Shown here one piece after another: positions 35,136 through 48,100 of a stretch of 64,000 nucleotides of DNA. The notes below the pieces were generated by a model. The model searched no databases and was not told the origin of the DNA. It saw only the letters and a list, made by a program, of their open reading frames with translations. Origin of the DNA: Brachionus rotundiformis (lineage: Eukaryota; Rotifera; Eurotatoria; Ploima; Brachionidae); contig JAESIW010000065.1 of NCBI GenBank assembly GCA_016802295.1, positions 806,001-870,000 of the forward strand, written 5' to 3'. Position 1 is the first letter of the stretch. Each line of letters begins with the position of its first letter. Position numbers and translations under genes: made by a program.

Positions 35136-37433
35136 TTAATTAGTATTCTTGATAATAAGAGGTTTTTTCCTTTTAAAAGTGAAAAGATTTTTCAAATTAT
35201 CTTTAAATTTTTTATAAAAAAAAAAATTGAAAAAAACTGTGAGTGATGTTGTAACCAAATATAAAAAATTTCCAAATTGATAATAATTTGTGCACGTTTT
35301 GTTTGCTGTATTACAAGATTTTTTATTATTACTTTGAATAAATACCAATAGATTCATGAAAAATTCTAAAAAACGAAACAATAATAGAATATTTGTATTT
35401 ATGAGCACAATTATAGTAAATCGTAAGCTAAAAAAGTCCGCCTTTGCAAGTCTCTCAACTGAATCTTTGAAAATTTTATTCATAACATTTCTTTTTTGCT
35501 TGATTTTATCTCTAAATCTGAACACCAAAAGCATGTCTAATAATAGTAGGATAAGATATAGAATAATATCATTTGTCACAAAATTAAATATATATAAACC
35601 ATAATATATAGGATTTTGATTTTTGAATTGTAAAGTTCTTGCTTGATGGGAAGGATTTGTATCGAATATGCCTTTAAAAGTGTTTCTCAGCGGATATTCT
35701 TGATAAAAATGTCCATTATCTTCAAAATCAACTATTTTTATTTCACTTGTTAATGGTTTTTCAATGTTAATTGCCATTCCTATTAACAAAATAATAAAAA
35801 TAATTCGTATTTTGTTATTATTGCAAATTTTAAAACTTGTATTATCCAAATTCCTATATCTTTCATAAGAAACAATAAGATGTAAAAAATTTGAAACTGT
35901 TTTTAAGATGCCGCCAAAATAGTCTATCACAAATATTTCATAATATTGAATGATAATTGAACGACTTAAATTTGGACAATAAATACCATTTACAAAAACA
36001 CAAATGTTGGTTAGATGAAACATATATACTAGACAATAAGCTATGTTACATAAGGAGTTCAATTTAATCCATTCATAAATGGTCAATTCAAAATTAAAAT
36101 TTTTTTTATGATCAGATTTTAATTTACCAATTACTAGAATATTCAATAAATTCGAAAAAATACCTAATAAACAAAATAAAGGAATCAAAATAATTGTTAT
36201 AGTATTTAAAATTTCTGATATAAATAAACCATCTACATCATTATTTACATTTTTTTTAAAATCTCTTTTTAGACATTTTTTTTCCATTGATTGATAATTA
36301 CATAATTTCGAATCGTTCCGATTAAGACATAAAATTTCTTGATTAATTTTTTCCCCAAAGTCATAAAAATAAGAATCTATCAACCAAAAAAATAAACAAC
36401 TACAATTCCAATATTGATTTGTCGTAACAAGGATAAATTTATTTTTGGGGAATTGTTCAAATAGGCAAAAATCTTCATTTGGATAAAAGTAACCACTTAT
36501 ACCAAATTTAATAGTGAAATTTTTCGCATCTTCAATCGTATTGAATTTAAATTCTTCCATAACATTTAAACTATTCAAAAACTTTAGACCTTTTTTCAAA
36601 AAATATATGCTATTTGAGCTATAGAAAATTATTTCCCGTAATTTGGTAAAATTTAAAAATATATTATCACTTAATGATTCTAAACGTCCTCGGACTGAAA
36701 TTATTTTAATATTCTTAAAAATATTATGATATAATAATTTTTCGCTAAAATGACTACGATAAAAATTAAAGTGAACATTTTCAATATTCGAATTTAAGTC
36801 TTTATAACTTTGCCTAAATTCGAGAACATTATTTCTAATCATGGTGTTGGTCAGTCCCGAAAATTCTAATGATTCAATATAGCTGTATTGAAATATATGG
36901 GGGTCAGTTTGTGAACTGAATCTACATGTATTCAAAAAAACCAATTTAGAAAATATTTTAAAAGTTGAATATAAATTTTCTGTTAAACATGAATTATCAT
37001 TTTTTAGTTTTAAATTTGAATATGATATATGAGAAAAGATTTTATAGCCATTATTAATAAAATCATCAAATATACTAAGACAAGGACTAAAATTTTCTAT
37101 GTAGGCAAAAAATAAAGTCACATAATCATGGATCAAACTTCTATTAACCATAAAATTGGGAGAGTTATCCAAAGAAGTATGATATTTAGGAATAAATTTA
37201 AAAACTCCAATAGGCTGAAAAATATTGGTAATACAAGGCAGTTTAATTTGATTAAATACTGAAAATCCTTCAATTCTTATTATAGAATAAGCATAGGTTA
37301 TTTCAATTTGGACAAATGTATTAAATTGGTTGCAATTTTTTGTTTCTAGTAAGGCAGGTAGTTGTCCTAAATGTCTACCAATACTTGCTCCAAAAATGAA
37401 TACCAAAATAATAAATTTGTTTTTTCCTATCAT
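35136..37433 (-). CDS. Orphan 7TM receptor with large LRR-like ectodomain
   Basis: Intronless, 765 residues. A signal peptide (FIILVFIFGASIG, residues 7-19) precedes an ectodomain of about 390 residues with irregular leucine-rich repeats (SLDN.., LSDNIFLNFTKLREIIFY, FLNSLNVM), several N-x-S/T sites and a Cys-bearing C-cap. Seven hydrophobic segments follow, from about residue 415 to the C-terminus. TM1 has the class A-like GIFSNLLNILVI with its Asn. TM3 ends in ERY (LIVSYERYRN) in place of DRY. TM7 reads FFNFFFYKKFKDNL, where NPxxY would be expected. The tail is short and basic. It is a rhodopsin-like GPCR by architecture, with ligand and coupling unknown. The ectodomain resembles that of the protein at 14456-15856. 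Confidence 0.8.
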   Translation of the reverse strand: MIGKNKFIILVFIFGASIGRHLGQLPALLETKNCNQFNTFVQIEITYAYSIIRIEGFSVFNQIKLPCITNIFQPIGVFKFIPKYHTSLDNSPNFMVNRSLIHDYVTLFFAYIENFSPCLSIFDDFINNGYKIFSHISYSNLKLKNDNSCLTENLYSTFKIFSKLVFLNTCRFSSQTDPHIFQYSYIESLEFSGLTNTMIRNNVLEFRQSYKDLNSNIENVHFNFYRSHFSEKLLYHNIFKNIKIISVRGRLESLSDNIFLNFTKLREIIFYSSNSIYFLKKGLKFLNSLNVMEEFKFNTIEDAKNFTIKFGISGYFYPNEDFCLFEQFPKNKFILVTTNQYWNCSCLFFWLIDSYFYDFGEKINQEILCLNRNDSKLCNYQSMEKKCLKRDFKKNVNNDVDGLFISEILNTITIILIPLFCLLGIFSNLLNILVIGKLKSDHKKNFNFELTIYEWIKLNSLCNIAYCLVYMFHLTNICVFVNGIYCPNLSRSIIIQYYEIFVIDYFGGILKTVSNFLHLIVSYERYRNLDNTSFKICNNNKIRIIFIILLIGMAINIEKPLTSEIKIVDFEDNGHFYQEYPLRNTFKGIFDTNPSHQARTLQFKNQNPIYYGLYIFNFVTNDIILYLILLLLDMLLVFRFRDKIKQKRNVMNKIFKDSVERLAKADFFSLRFTIIVLINTNILLLFRFLEFFMNLLVFIQSNNKKSCNTANKTCTNYYQFGNFLYLVTTSLTVFFNFFFYKKFKDNLKNLFTFKRKKPLIIKNTN

Positions 37434-40400
37434 TTTTAACTGAATAATATTTTAATTATTTAAAATGCTTTTATATCATTTTATTTAAAGATAATATTTC
37501 ATTAATTGCTATTAACAACTTGAAACTATAGAAAGAATTTGAAATAATATAATTTAAGATATTTATTATGTCTAAGACATCATTTCCAGCTTCAATTAAT
37601 CAACACTAATATATCATAATCCTTATATTTTGCTCAAGCTTGAATATTTTTTCATTTTAATTAAAATAATCAATAAATAAGAGAAAAAGGCAATTAATAT
37701 CAAATGATTTTTCAAATTTTGTATCTGAATGAATAACTTGATTTTAATTTCAAACAGTCATATTTTGGGTAACAAATAAAATTAAAGATTTTAATTTCAA
37801 AAATTTAAAGGCTTTAAATGGTCAAAAATATAATAGCATCATTTATTATATTTTTAAAATAAAAATTAACAAGATGTTTTTATTTTAATTTGAAAAATTT
37901 TTGACTATTCCATAATTTAAATTCAAACGCTTTAAAATTGTTTTTTTTGGCACATTTGCATGTGCATCTTTCCTTTGGAAAGATAAAATTCTAACATTTT
38001 TCCGAATATTCTATAAAAAAATAATAAACAAAAATTTCGCATCTAACATATATTATAGAAACTTTATACTGTATTTTTATTCATGATAATCTAAGATTTA
38101 TTTAACAATTATTTTGCAAATTTTAATTAAAACAATATAAAAATTATATAATCTGGTTTTATTCGATTAACATGAAAAAAGCAGATAAAAAGGTACTGAA
38201 AAATTCAAAAGTGTCACCAGTCGTTTTAAAAAATTTGAAAAGATGATGATTTTGACAAGCTAATATGATAATGTCAAATGAACACAAATGGACTTGGTGA
38301 TATTAAAATGTGTGCCACACATTTTAATTCTCAACGGTTGAGAATTTCGTCTCAAATTTGCATTATTGTTATATCAAAAATAAGATTAAAGGGTTTCATC
38401 TGGCTATTCTTTAGATTCCGATTAATACTTCTGAAAAAGAATCAAAAGATAAAACTTTGAATGAGAAAAAACGAAATTTAAATAAATGGTAAATTTCAAG
38501 CTAGAATTCTGATATTGGAACTTTTAATTTAATAGTTTTTCGTGAAAAATGCAAAAGTTATCGATTTGATCTAAATAAATTGATTTCTTAAACATTAAAT
38601 AATCTGATTGAGATTATAAAACTCTTTTAATATTTGAAAAAGTTAAAATTTTAGTTTTAAAATATAAATTCGGCCAGACAAGAAATCCCATTTAAAATCT
38701 TTTTTATAAAAAAAAAATTGGCCCTCTATGAAAACCTTATAAATTCTTTAAACAAAATTAAAAAACGTTTTGTAATTGAAACAATTATAAAAAATAATAA
38801 ATATTCCAAATTAAAGGCTTAGGATTAGATTTTTTCATTGATAATTTAAATGGCTTGCAAAGAGATTAAAAAAAGGTTTTATTTAAATCAAAGTGGTTTA
38901 CATAGTCAAATTTTAACTTTTTTCTAAAATCTTTATCTTTGAAAATTAAGGTCTCACTTAAAAAATAATTTTTAATCTCATTATCTTTTTAGTATCAATA
39001 AATAATCAATTTAATTAGAATCATTTTCTTCGTTAAATAGTTGAGCTTTTTGAATCTTAAGCAAATAAAAACAAATAAACTATTTAAATGTTTAAGTATA
39101 ATTTTTGAGTGTTTTTCGTGATTTTTAAAAAAAAATTGATAAGAAAAAATATTTCGACTTTTATTTCCTTAAAAAAACACTCAGTCTGGTCATGAAAAGA
39201 TATAACTCTTTTGAATGGCAAATCTATCGATATCTCAAAATCTAAATTCTCATTTAAAAAAAATATTTTTAAATAAGACTTAAGATTTGCTTATTTAGAA
39301 AATATACAATTGTAATTATCTTCGACTTAAGACTGGTAAATTTTCACTCAAATATCATTTGATTTAAAACAAATAACAAAATCCAATTTTTTTTTAAAAT
39401 TAAATTTGGACCTATTTTTCTATTTTTTATTACTTAGAATAATTTATCAATAATTAAATGAAAATTTGGTATGATATTTTTTAATTTTATTTTACAGCTC
39501 ATTTTAATTGTATGTTTATTCATATCTTAAAAGCATATATCTGGATAAAACTAGTAAACTTGTTCTAAATTGTGAAGATGACAACAGAATATGCTGAAAT
39601 CTTCAAATATCAATATTAAAATTAAAATCAAATTCAGGATAAATAAACTAAATTTATATTGAATACAAGAAAGTTTCTGGTATTTGAGCATCTAAATATC
39701 AATTGATTTTTAGACTTTACGATTATTGCTTGATCGGTCAAATAAATAAAAAGGTAATAAAAATGTTTTTATGAATTGTGTCAAACTTTATTATTCCTCT
39801 TCTTTCTGGAATCAGTCATCCTTATACTCAATTCTATCAAATATCTCGTTATTAATGACTTTAAGAAACAGAATAAATAATTTGAAATCGATCGAGCGAA
39901 AGATCGATTAATCGAGTCCAAGTCAATGCAGCATTTTAGGAAGTATTTATTTACAAATTAAGTTTTGAAACGTTCACATGCATTTTGCAAAAGCCTTGCT
40001 AGTTAATTAATCATATCGTCCTAGATATATCTTTGTAGCATACATGAGATTTTAATAATAGCAATTTTTTCCGGAAAAGCATACTTTACGTGAAAAAAAT
40101 TTCATTAATTAGGAAAATTTTTGTCCTTGAAAATCTAATTTATGTTTAAAAGTCAAAAAAGTAATGATCTGCAATCAATATTTCAAAAAAATAAATAAAT
40201 AAACTCCAAATTTTAGATAAACTAATTTAATTACAAGATAGTGTAAAATCATTCGAGTAAGCTCTAGGTTTTTAGTTTTGAAGGGATATAAATTTTTCTC
40301 ATATGATGACCATGTTCAAGAGCGAGCGTGTTTTTTTAGTTTGTCAAATAATTAAAGTAATTTTAATAATTTGTTTAAATCATGGCAAAAATAAGTACAT

Positions 40401-41789
40401 TCATAGGTAAAATAGTTAATCTTTTCTATCAATAATTTTTCTAAATTCTGGATTCTAGGAGGTTAAAAGAATTAGCTTTAATCTACTAAATAAATTATTG
40501 TTGTAATTTATCTCTTTTAAACATTTCGATTTGCGGTTTAATAAAAGAATTTTTTTAAGTTTTAATTAAGATTATTTTGAAAAACTTGTTTTTATTTCGA
40601 AAGAGATAAATAAATTTGTTGCTTTCAATTGATTAAAACAATTATTAGTTGTTATATAAATTTAAATTAACTTTTTCAATTTTAAAAAATGATTTATATT
40701 TGAACAATAAACTTGTTTTTAACAAATATAAGCTTTGTTTTTTTATTAATATTTAGCAGAAATTTCTAAACTAAATCAAAAAGTATAGAACCGTGGGCAC
40801 TTATTAAAAAATTAGTCTCATAGAATGTTTGTTGTATTTCTGATAAATAAGACTGGAAAGGATGTTGATAATACAAAACTCATAAAAAGGGCGTCTACGT
40901 ATTATGATTGACTTTTCCGGGTTATAATGAAGCGATTAAAAATCGAGTAATTTTTTTATTAAATTTTATTAAATCTTATGTCAAATATAAACTATTTGAT
41001 CCGAGTATCAATCAAATAAACGTATTCTAATTAAGAAAAAAATTTAGATAAGTGGACAATGAAGAGGGCGACGACAAATATGTCAAATACTATTGATAGA
41101 TTATTTGAAAGCATATTTTAAGCAAATTATAGACAATCATGTCTAAATAAGTCACGGGTCAATTGAATATATATGAATTAAGTTTTTTTTAGTTTATTTT
41201 TAAAAATGTGGTAATCCTAGGCATTGAAAATTTTATAAAATTACGGCTAAGCCAGAGGCTTTACTTCGCTTTTCTACGTGCCTGATTATTCTGCTTAATT
41301 AATCGATTAAGAGCTCTGTAATTATTTATTTTGATACTCAGTTAATTCAACTTCCTTTATTTATCTTTAGACGGTATTTTAATGCCTCTTAAAGCGAAAA
41401 TATTTTATAAAAACAAATTTTTTATAAATGGTTTACTTTAAGAAGATGGAAAGGGGCATTTGCATTTTTTAGCCGCTTTTGTTAAGCAAAGTTATTTGTA
41501 GAATTCTATTAAGAGTATTGTTTTTTTTCTAAGGCTTAGCCATAATACCCGCAGTTTTTATCTGTAATTAACAAGTAAAAATTTCAGTTTAATGCTGATT
41601 CTTATCTAAATCAAGTTTATTTTTTAATTTAATTAAGAGTTAAAAAGGAAGAACAATGTTTTAAGTATTTTTAAAATAAGTTGTATCGGATGAAAAAGAA
41701 TAAATTTTCCATAAACCAAGTGTTAAAAAGTATATATGTTATGCGAAAAAATTCATATTTTACAACTTTATTTAATAATCTGAATTTGT
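37434..41789. other. Gene desert, left part
   Basis: No exon-like open frame on either strand. A perfect 8-bp stem with an 8-base loop lies at 39886-39909. Near 41.23-41.55 kb the sequence is less repetitive, with an octamer ATTTGCAT at 41458-41465 and TTAATTAATCGATTAA around 41295. Nothing else recognised. Confidence 0.5.
39886..39909. repeat. Short perfect hairpin
   Basis: AATCGATC and GATCGATT pair over eight bases around the loop GAGCGAAA. It may be chance in A/T-rich DNA, although the stem contains four G/C pairs. Confidence 0.3.
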
Positions 41790-42131
41790 AATAATAATAA
41801 TAAAATGAAAGCTATAATGTGCAAGCACATGGAACGAGGGTTAAGCCTCATCATAATAGCTTGTTTAAATAAAGTTTGTCAATTTTGTTTTTAAAAACAT
41901 TTACTGTGTCTGAGTTAATAACAACTCTGTCAAGTCGATTCCAAACATTGACCACTCTGTTGCTGAAAAAATTAAATCTTTGCTCACAAGTCTTTAATAA
42001 TTGACGTCTAGGGGTTGGACGAAACGTATTTTCTGGCTTATTCTTGAAGACTAGGGGTACATGCCAGTTAATCTTGTCGTGCCCTTTTATAATTTTTAAC
42101 ATCTCGATCAGATCCCCTCTTAATCTTCTGG
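41790..42131 (-). mobile_element. CR1-like LINE 3' fragment with (ATT)n tail
   Basis: The minus-strand frame reads TRRLRGDLIEMLKIIKGHDK, continues through FRPTPRRQLLK and RFNFFSNRVVNVWNRLD, and stops at 41851. This is the terminal segment of CR1/L2-type polyproteins. A 3' UTR of about 50 bases and then (ATT)n at about 41793-41803 follow. The upstream domains are missing, so the insertion is 5'-truncated. The frame here is uninterrupted, which suggests a fairly recent copy. Confidence 0.75.
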
Positions 42132-45100
42132 TCTATAGACTAATTTCTTTAAACTATTTAAAAAACTAGGAATTTCAATTATAGTTTTATTATGATTTTA
42201 ATTCATCTGATCGATCTTAATTTAGATTTTTTAGTGTTTCTCTATTATTTAATTAAATGAAAATATACACATTTTAAGAGATAAATGAATAAATTAAAAT
42301 ATTCATCAGTTAAAGAAATTTTTATAAGTGTTTTTCAAAAGATTATAATTTTTCAAATAAAAGAATTATATTTATTTATAAACAAACTTTAAGTGATTTA
42401 TTAAATGATCTTTTGAAGACACTGATAAAATAGAACTTAAGACGAATTGTAAGTTCTTTTTTTTATTTATTGTTTAATTTTAATTGACAAAGAACTTTAA
42501 TTATCATTAATATTTAAAATTTTTAAAAAATAAAATTTTTTTTAATTCTTTATCAGAAAATTATCAGTCCACAGATTTAGATTTGTGATAAGAAAAAATT
42601 TAAAAGATTGCCTCAGAAAATTATACCCTTAACAGCACGAGACTTGCCACATGGGCTTAACCAAGCAGGCAAACGGTAAAAATTGCATTAAATTCAAAGT
42701 TTAAAGATTTCGAATAAGCATGTCCTTGGCTTTGTTTATTTTTTAATTGAAACGAAACAAATTAGAACTAGGAAAAAAAGATAACAAAAAAGGCAAATAT
42801 TTATAAATCTACATTTAAAATAATTAACAACTCGTCGAGCTGGGCTAGCTTTGGAATAATTAAATTGTGAGAGCCTTAATATCGAAAAGCAGTATTTGTT
42901 TTTATTTGCTAAATAGTTTTCAAGTTGAATTGTACACATAGAGCAAATCAATGAAGTACAATTAGGGTTCAATAAGCACATCGATCATATAGATCTCTTG
43001 ATGTATTTAACTAATGATTTATTCAAACTAATATTTACTTTAAAATTCAAACTGGTTCAATTTTTAATATTTATTTTATCATGCTTTGCTGATTTCTTAA
43101 TAGAAACCCTATTTAGAGAATTTTTGACGAGAATTTCTTGTAAGAATACTTTGAAATTAAGCTGAATTAAAAGCAGAGCTTCGATACCAAGTTGAGCTTT
43201 TGCTTGCTTGTGTTTGTTTCTAGTGAAGATATTTATCTCTTTATTGCTTCCAATTGTAATTAAATCAATTCGTTTTCGCCTTGATATATTCAACCATCAA
43301 GCTCACAGAAAGTTTATCTTTTATTTATTACCAAGTCATTGAAATAATAAAAAATACCCTTCGTTTTTATCTATCTGGCTCAATCTATTCTAATTATTTT
43401 AGTTTGTTTGGTTGTTTGGTTTCAAGTGTTTTTCTTGTTATGACTCATTTTCTTCTGTAAATATTCATTGGGTGCAAATTTAGGACAATTATCATCCAAA
43501 AGCTGGAATTACTTACAATAAGTTCTAAATTAGATAGATATATTGAATATTCTTGGTCTACTCATAAGTTCCAATTTTATCTTGTTTGACCAAGTCGTAT
43601 TAAATTTCAGTTTGTTAATATAACTTTGTACCTAAATATTAGGAAATATGAAATTAATAAAGTTAAGGAATCAATACTTAAAAGAGTAAACAAAAATGGA
43701 TGTGTTAAAAATTGGTTCAGTTTTATTTGAGTTAGCTATTTGCCATTTGAAAGGCTTCACTTAAAGATAACTTTTTTGTTTGGCATTTAGGTCACAAAAT
43801 TTTTGAATCCGTACTGAATTTTTTCATAGTTTAAATATCAATTTTCAGTTTTTGGTAGAAAACACTTAAAAATTGTTAGTGTTTATTAAATTGTAAATTA
43901 TCAAATAATTTAAATAGTAGTAATATAGATAACTCTCTATGGGCAAAAATATTGACCCTTGAATTAAGTGTTTTTTTTAATCTCAGATTTGTTTAACTTA
44001 CATCATTTTTATCTCAGTGAAGATTAATGGTTATTTTTCAAAAGGCTATTCCAAAATATCAAACTAATTTATGACTGAGATATTGACCTAAACTAGCCGA
44101 TAAAAGCAATGATGATTTAGCTCTTGAGTGCAAGTTGCTTCGTTATCCAATTTTTCGTATTTTAAATACATAGAGATAAACAAACAAGTGTTAGGGTTTA
44201 GAGCAAAGTATTCTTTTTGGTATAAATGATATTGATTAATTAAAAATGAACTATTTTGAATCGGGTTTCAAATTCCATGCTTAGGGCAAGAGATGCCAAA
44301 CCATGATTTTATAATTTACGCTTATCAACTTCCAATTACATAATTTGTTATGAATGCAATTATTTCTCAGCCCTCGAAACAATATTTTTTCGCACCGCTA
44401 CAATTTTAAATTAGATTTTTTTTTATGAAAAAAAAATAAAAATACTTGTTTATTCGAATTAGTTTAATTTTTGCATTGATTAAACTATTTTAAAATTATA
44501 TTCAAATTATTAACCTGGTGACTTAATTTTGGCCAATTTATAAAGCTTCAAATCAAGCTAGTAAGTGACTTAAGATCATTAAATAGCTTTATTAAATTCA
44601 ATAAATTTAATAATGTAATAGTAAAAAAATAATAATTATGTCATTTAAAGTAATAATTGTCTAAATTAATTTTAAAATTTTAATCAAATTAACAAAAATA
44701 GTATTTTCAAATGAAACTGTAGGATTAAAAATAAAAGTTTAAATGACTTAAATTGTATTATTTTAAAATGACTGAATTTTTTAATTTAAAAGATAGTTAT
44801 ATTGGTCACTAGCCACTTGGAATTATCCTATACCATTTTTTCACTCTTGTTTTAGTTATTAAGATAATTATTTAAAATGTAGTTAAGTAAATCATATAAA
44901 TACATAAATTTGATTTTTTTCTTAAATAAATTCTTCACAAAAAGATTATCTATTATGAAGAAAAAACTAATTTTTTTTCTAGAGCAAAATTATTTGATAA
45001 ATATTAATCGTGTACCATGAGTAATATATTTTTTGGAACAGTATTGAGTTGAAATGATCGATCACTTGATATTGCCTGAGTTAAAAATTGGAATGATTTA

Positions 45101-48100
45101 TTGTAGTTAAACAGAGTCTTGTTAACTTTATTTATTTCGGATACTTCACTGGCTATTAAAGATACTTCCATACAAGGCTTACCAATTTTGAAAATATCTG
45201 TTTAATTGAACCAGCGGAGACACAAGTGGTGCCTGCGATTATTTTATTCAAGATGGAAACATTAGTTTTGTTTAAAATATATGGATACGAATTTCAATTA
45301 TATGAATAAAAAACAGAGAACAGATTTTCCATTTCTTTACTTTTTTGTTTATTTTATTGATTTTTCATTGAAATTTTCACATTTATTTTTAGATATATTG
45401 ATTAAATCTCAATTGAAATTAATTAAAAAAGTAAATCAAAGAATAGAACGATTTGGATTCTGTTTTAATAAAGTTTTCAATACCTATACATCTGTAGAGA
45501 ATATTCACAAGACTAGCATCAAGCCGATTTAGTTTTAACTTTTTAATAGAATAAATTTTAAACATATTATAAATTTCGAGTATGCTGTTGATTTTAAGAA
45601 AATATAAACCCGCTCAATTGAATCAAATCTATTAATATTGATCCAACACTTAATTAAGAAAGGTGATTATTAGTCCATCAAAATTGACACCAAATCAATT
45701 GTGAATTTTAACATTAAGTTGTATGTTAAATTTTTATTTTTAAGATTTATTTTCAAATATTTATATAGTTTTTAGCTCATCATTCTAAAAATTGTAAAAA
45801 TATTTTTAAACAAATTAGATTAATTTGTTTTTATTTTAGAATAATTAATTTAGATCAGAGAAATAACTTAAAAGCCTACTGACCTCATCAAATAGATAAA
45901 GTTAAATTTAAACAACAAAATAAAGATGTGTATATTTAAATTAAATAAATATTAAATTTTAATCTGATAAAATTAATTTTCATCATAAAAAGATAAAAAT
46001 GTTTTTATAATAAAGCTGAATAATTCGATTTATAATAGTTGTCTGTAATTTATTAAGTATTTTTATCAAATTTTTCTATTTATAAGCGATTTGCAGCATT
46101 TAAGTTTCAAATTATTTTAACAAAATTTAATTTAATTAGAATGATTACAAAATATTTAATAATTTTATTATAGTAAACACTGGTCATTCTTCAGGCAGCT
46201 ATTTATTTTGATATTAAAAAAAAACTACAACTTAGTGAAAATTAATTTTTAGAAGGCGAAAAAAATTGTTTTTGATAGCAAAACGGATAATTATATAAAT
46301 GTTAAAGAATCAATTTAATATTAGAATATTTAGCAATTTCACCCAGAACCCATCTTGTTTGAATCAACAAGAAATTGTGTAAAAAATTAATTCTGACTTG
46401 GAGAGTAAAAATAGCCTTTTTGACCTTTGAGTTTAGAGCTTGTTTATAATCAAAAATTGATTATAACCATATTATTGCTGGCATCCAGATTTCAGAATGA
46501 ATATTTTACCAACCAAAAATATAATGCATTAAATAAACAATGACAAATTTTGAATTTTTTTTTCAAAAAGAGTGGAATTAAAAATAATTTATTTATTTAT
46601 TTTTTATCAAAAAAATTTTAGGGAAGCAATCAGAGTTTATCCGAAAAGCTTCGATTTGGTTTAAATCGAGTTCTATACAAGTTTTACCAAGTAAAAAGTT
46701 AAAAACCATACAAACGTTTGTCATTTACATTATTAAAAAAGAGAAAGAAAAATTAGAGTAAAATAAAAAATTAGCATTCAAATAATAAAGATGATTAACT
46801 ACCTAGTGAAAAATTTAATTATAAATGATAGGCAATTTTTGGATATTAATTTTCACTTAACGAGGCATTATCAAAGCCTTTAAATTACGTAATTCTCCTA
46901 AGCTTAGTTAGCTATCCGCACAGCTTAAATAAGCCCAGCAAGTCTTTGAAAGATTATACCCAACTCTGGAAAACCAATATCATTTATTTCCGTTACACTT
47001 TATAATTAATTGGATATAAACACGCTACTGGTTTAATGTGCGTGTGTTATCTCTAAGATTTCTGTATCATTTAATATAAGTGTGCATGCCTAAGAGATAA
47101 TAAATAATCACGGTTCCCTCTTTTAAGTTAACTTGGACCGCATTTATCTTAAACTTAATTAAAACCTTAATCTCGTAATAGATGATATGAATCTGGTTTT
47201 CTAGCTTTTCAAGTGGGCTTTTCCTGTTTGCATTAAAAAGTCCGAGACCATTTACAACTCATTCAAACGGAAAATAAAGTTATAAATTTTTATATTTATT
47301 TTGGCATCGGAACTCTTAGAATTTAAATTATTCAGCTATTGTTTAAAAGAAAAACAATAAACATTGTAGGTCTTAATCAAGGTAAATAAAAGCTTAGTTT
47401 GTATAGTTCAGTTTCCTGATACTTTATATTAAGATTTTGTGTGATTATTAAAGATTCATTTGATTCTGCTAAATACTTATAAAAAAGACCCGAAAAATAT
47501 TCGATAATTTTTATAAGGTTTTAACTTTCCCTACGTGCTAATGATTTGTAAATTGAATCACATAATTAACTTTTATTTATTAGTTTTAGCCGAATATCAT
47601 TCGAGCTATTTTATGTACTCGGCGCAATACCGACTAATAAAATAGCTCATTTATCAACGATTTCTGGCGACATTCTTGTATTTTCTTAAGAAAAAAAATA
47701 AAATATTTATCCAAGCTTTAGCTGGCTTTCTTTAATTGGCATTTCAAAATAATTCTCAGCTTTACACAAATAATCTACGTGAAGTCAAAAACAAGTTTAA
47801 TAATAATTTTCATAACATGTAAAAGATTAAGATGAGAAAATTTAATAATTTGTTTTATTGTCTAATCAAATATAAAATAATAATGTTGATAAAGTATTTT
47901 TCATTGTATATGATTGGAGCCTCTCAGGACTGACAAGTTGGTAATATTTTTCTCGAGTTTAAATAACTTGATTTTATTTTTCTATTAAAGTTTAGCGTCC
48001 TTTAAAATTTTTCTTGTTAAACAGGACCAACTGAGTAACAATCAAGAGTATTTTTAATTTTTTTCTTCAATATTAATAAAATATATTATATAATATTGAA

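Noticed and set aside
39886..39909. Hairpin as a functional terminator or RNA
   Set aside because: An 8-bp stem is too short to separate from chance in 64 kb; kept only as a low-confidence repeat.
42736..43293. Two minus-strand open frames of about 80 residues
   Set aside because: No family motifs, and rich in Ile/Asn/Lys/Phe as expected by chance.
45281..45532. 83-residue plus-strand open frame
   Set aside because: Phe/Lys/Ile-rich with no flanking exons, and probably random.
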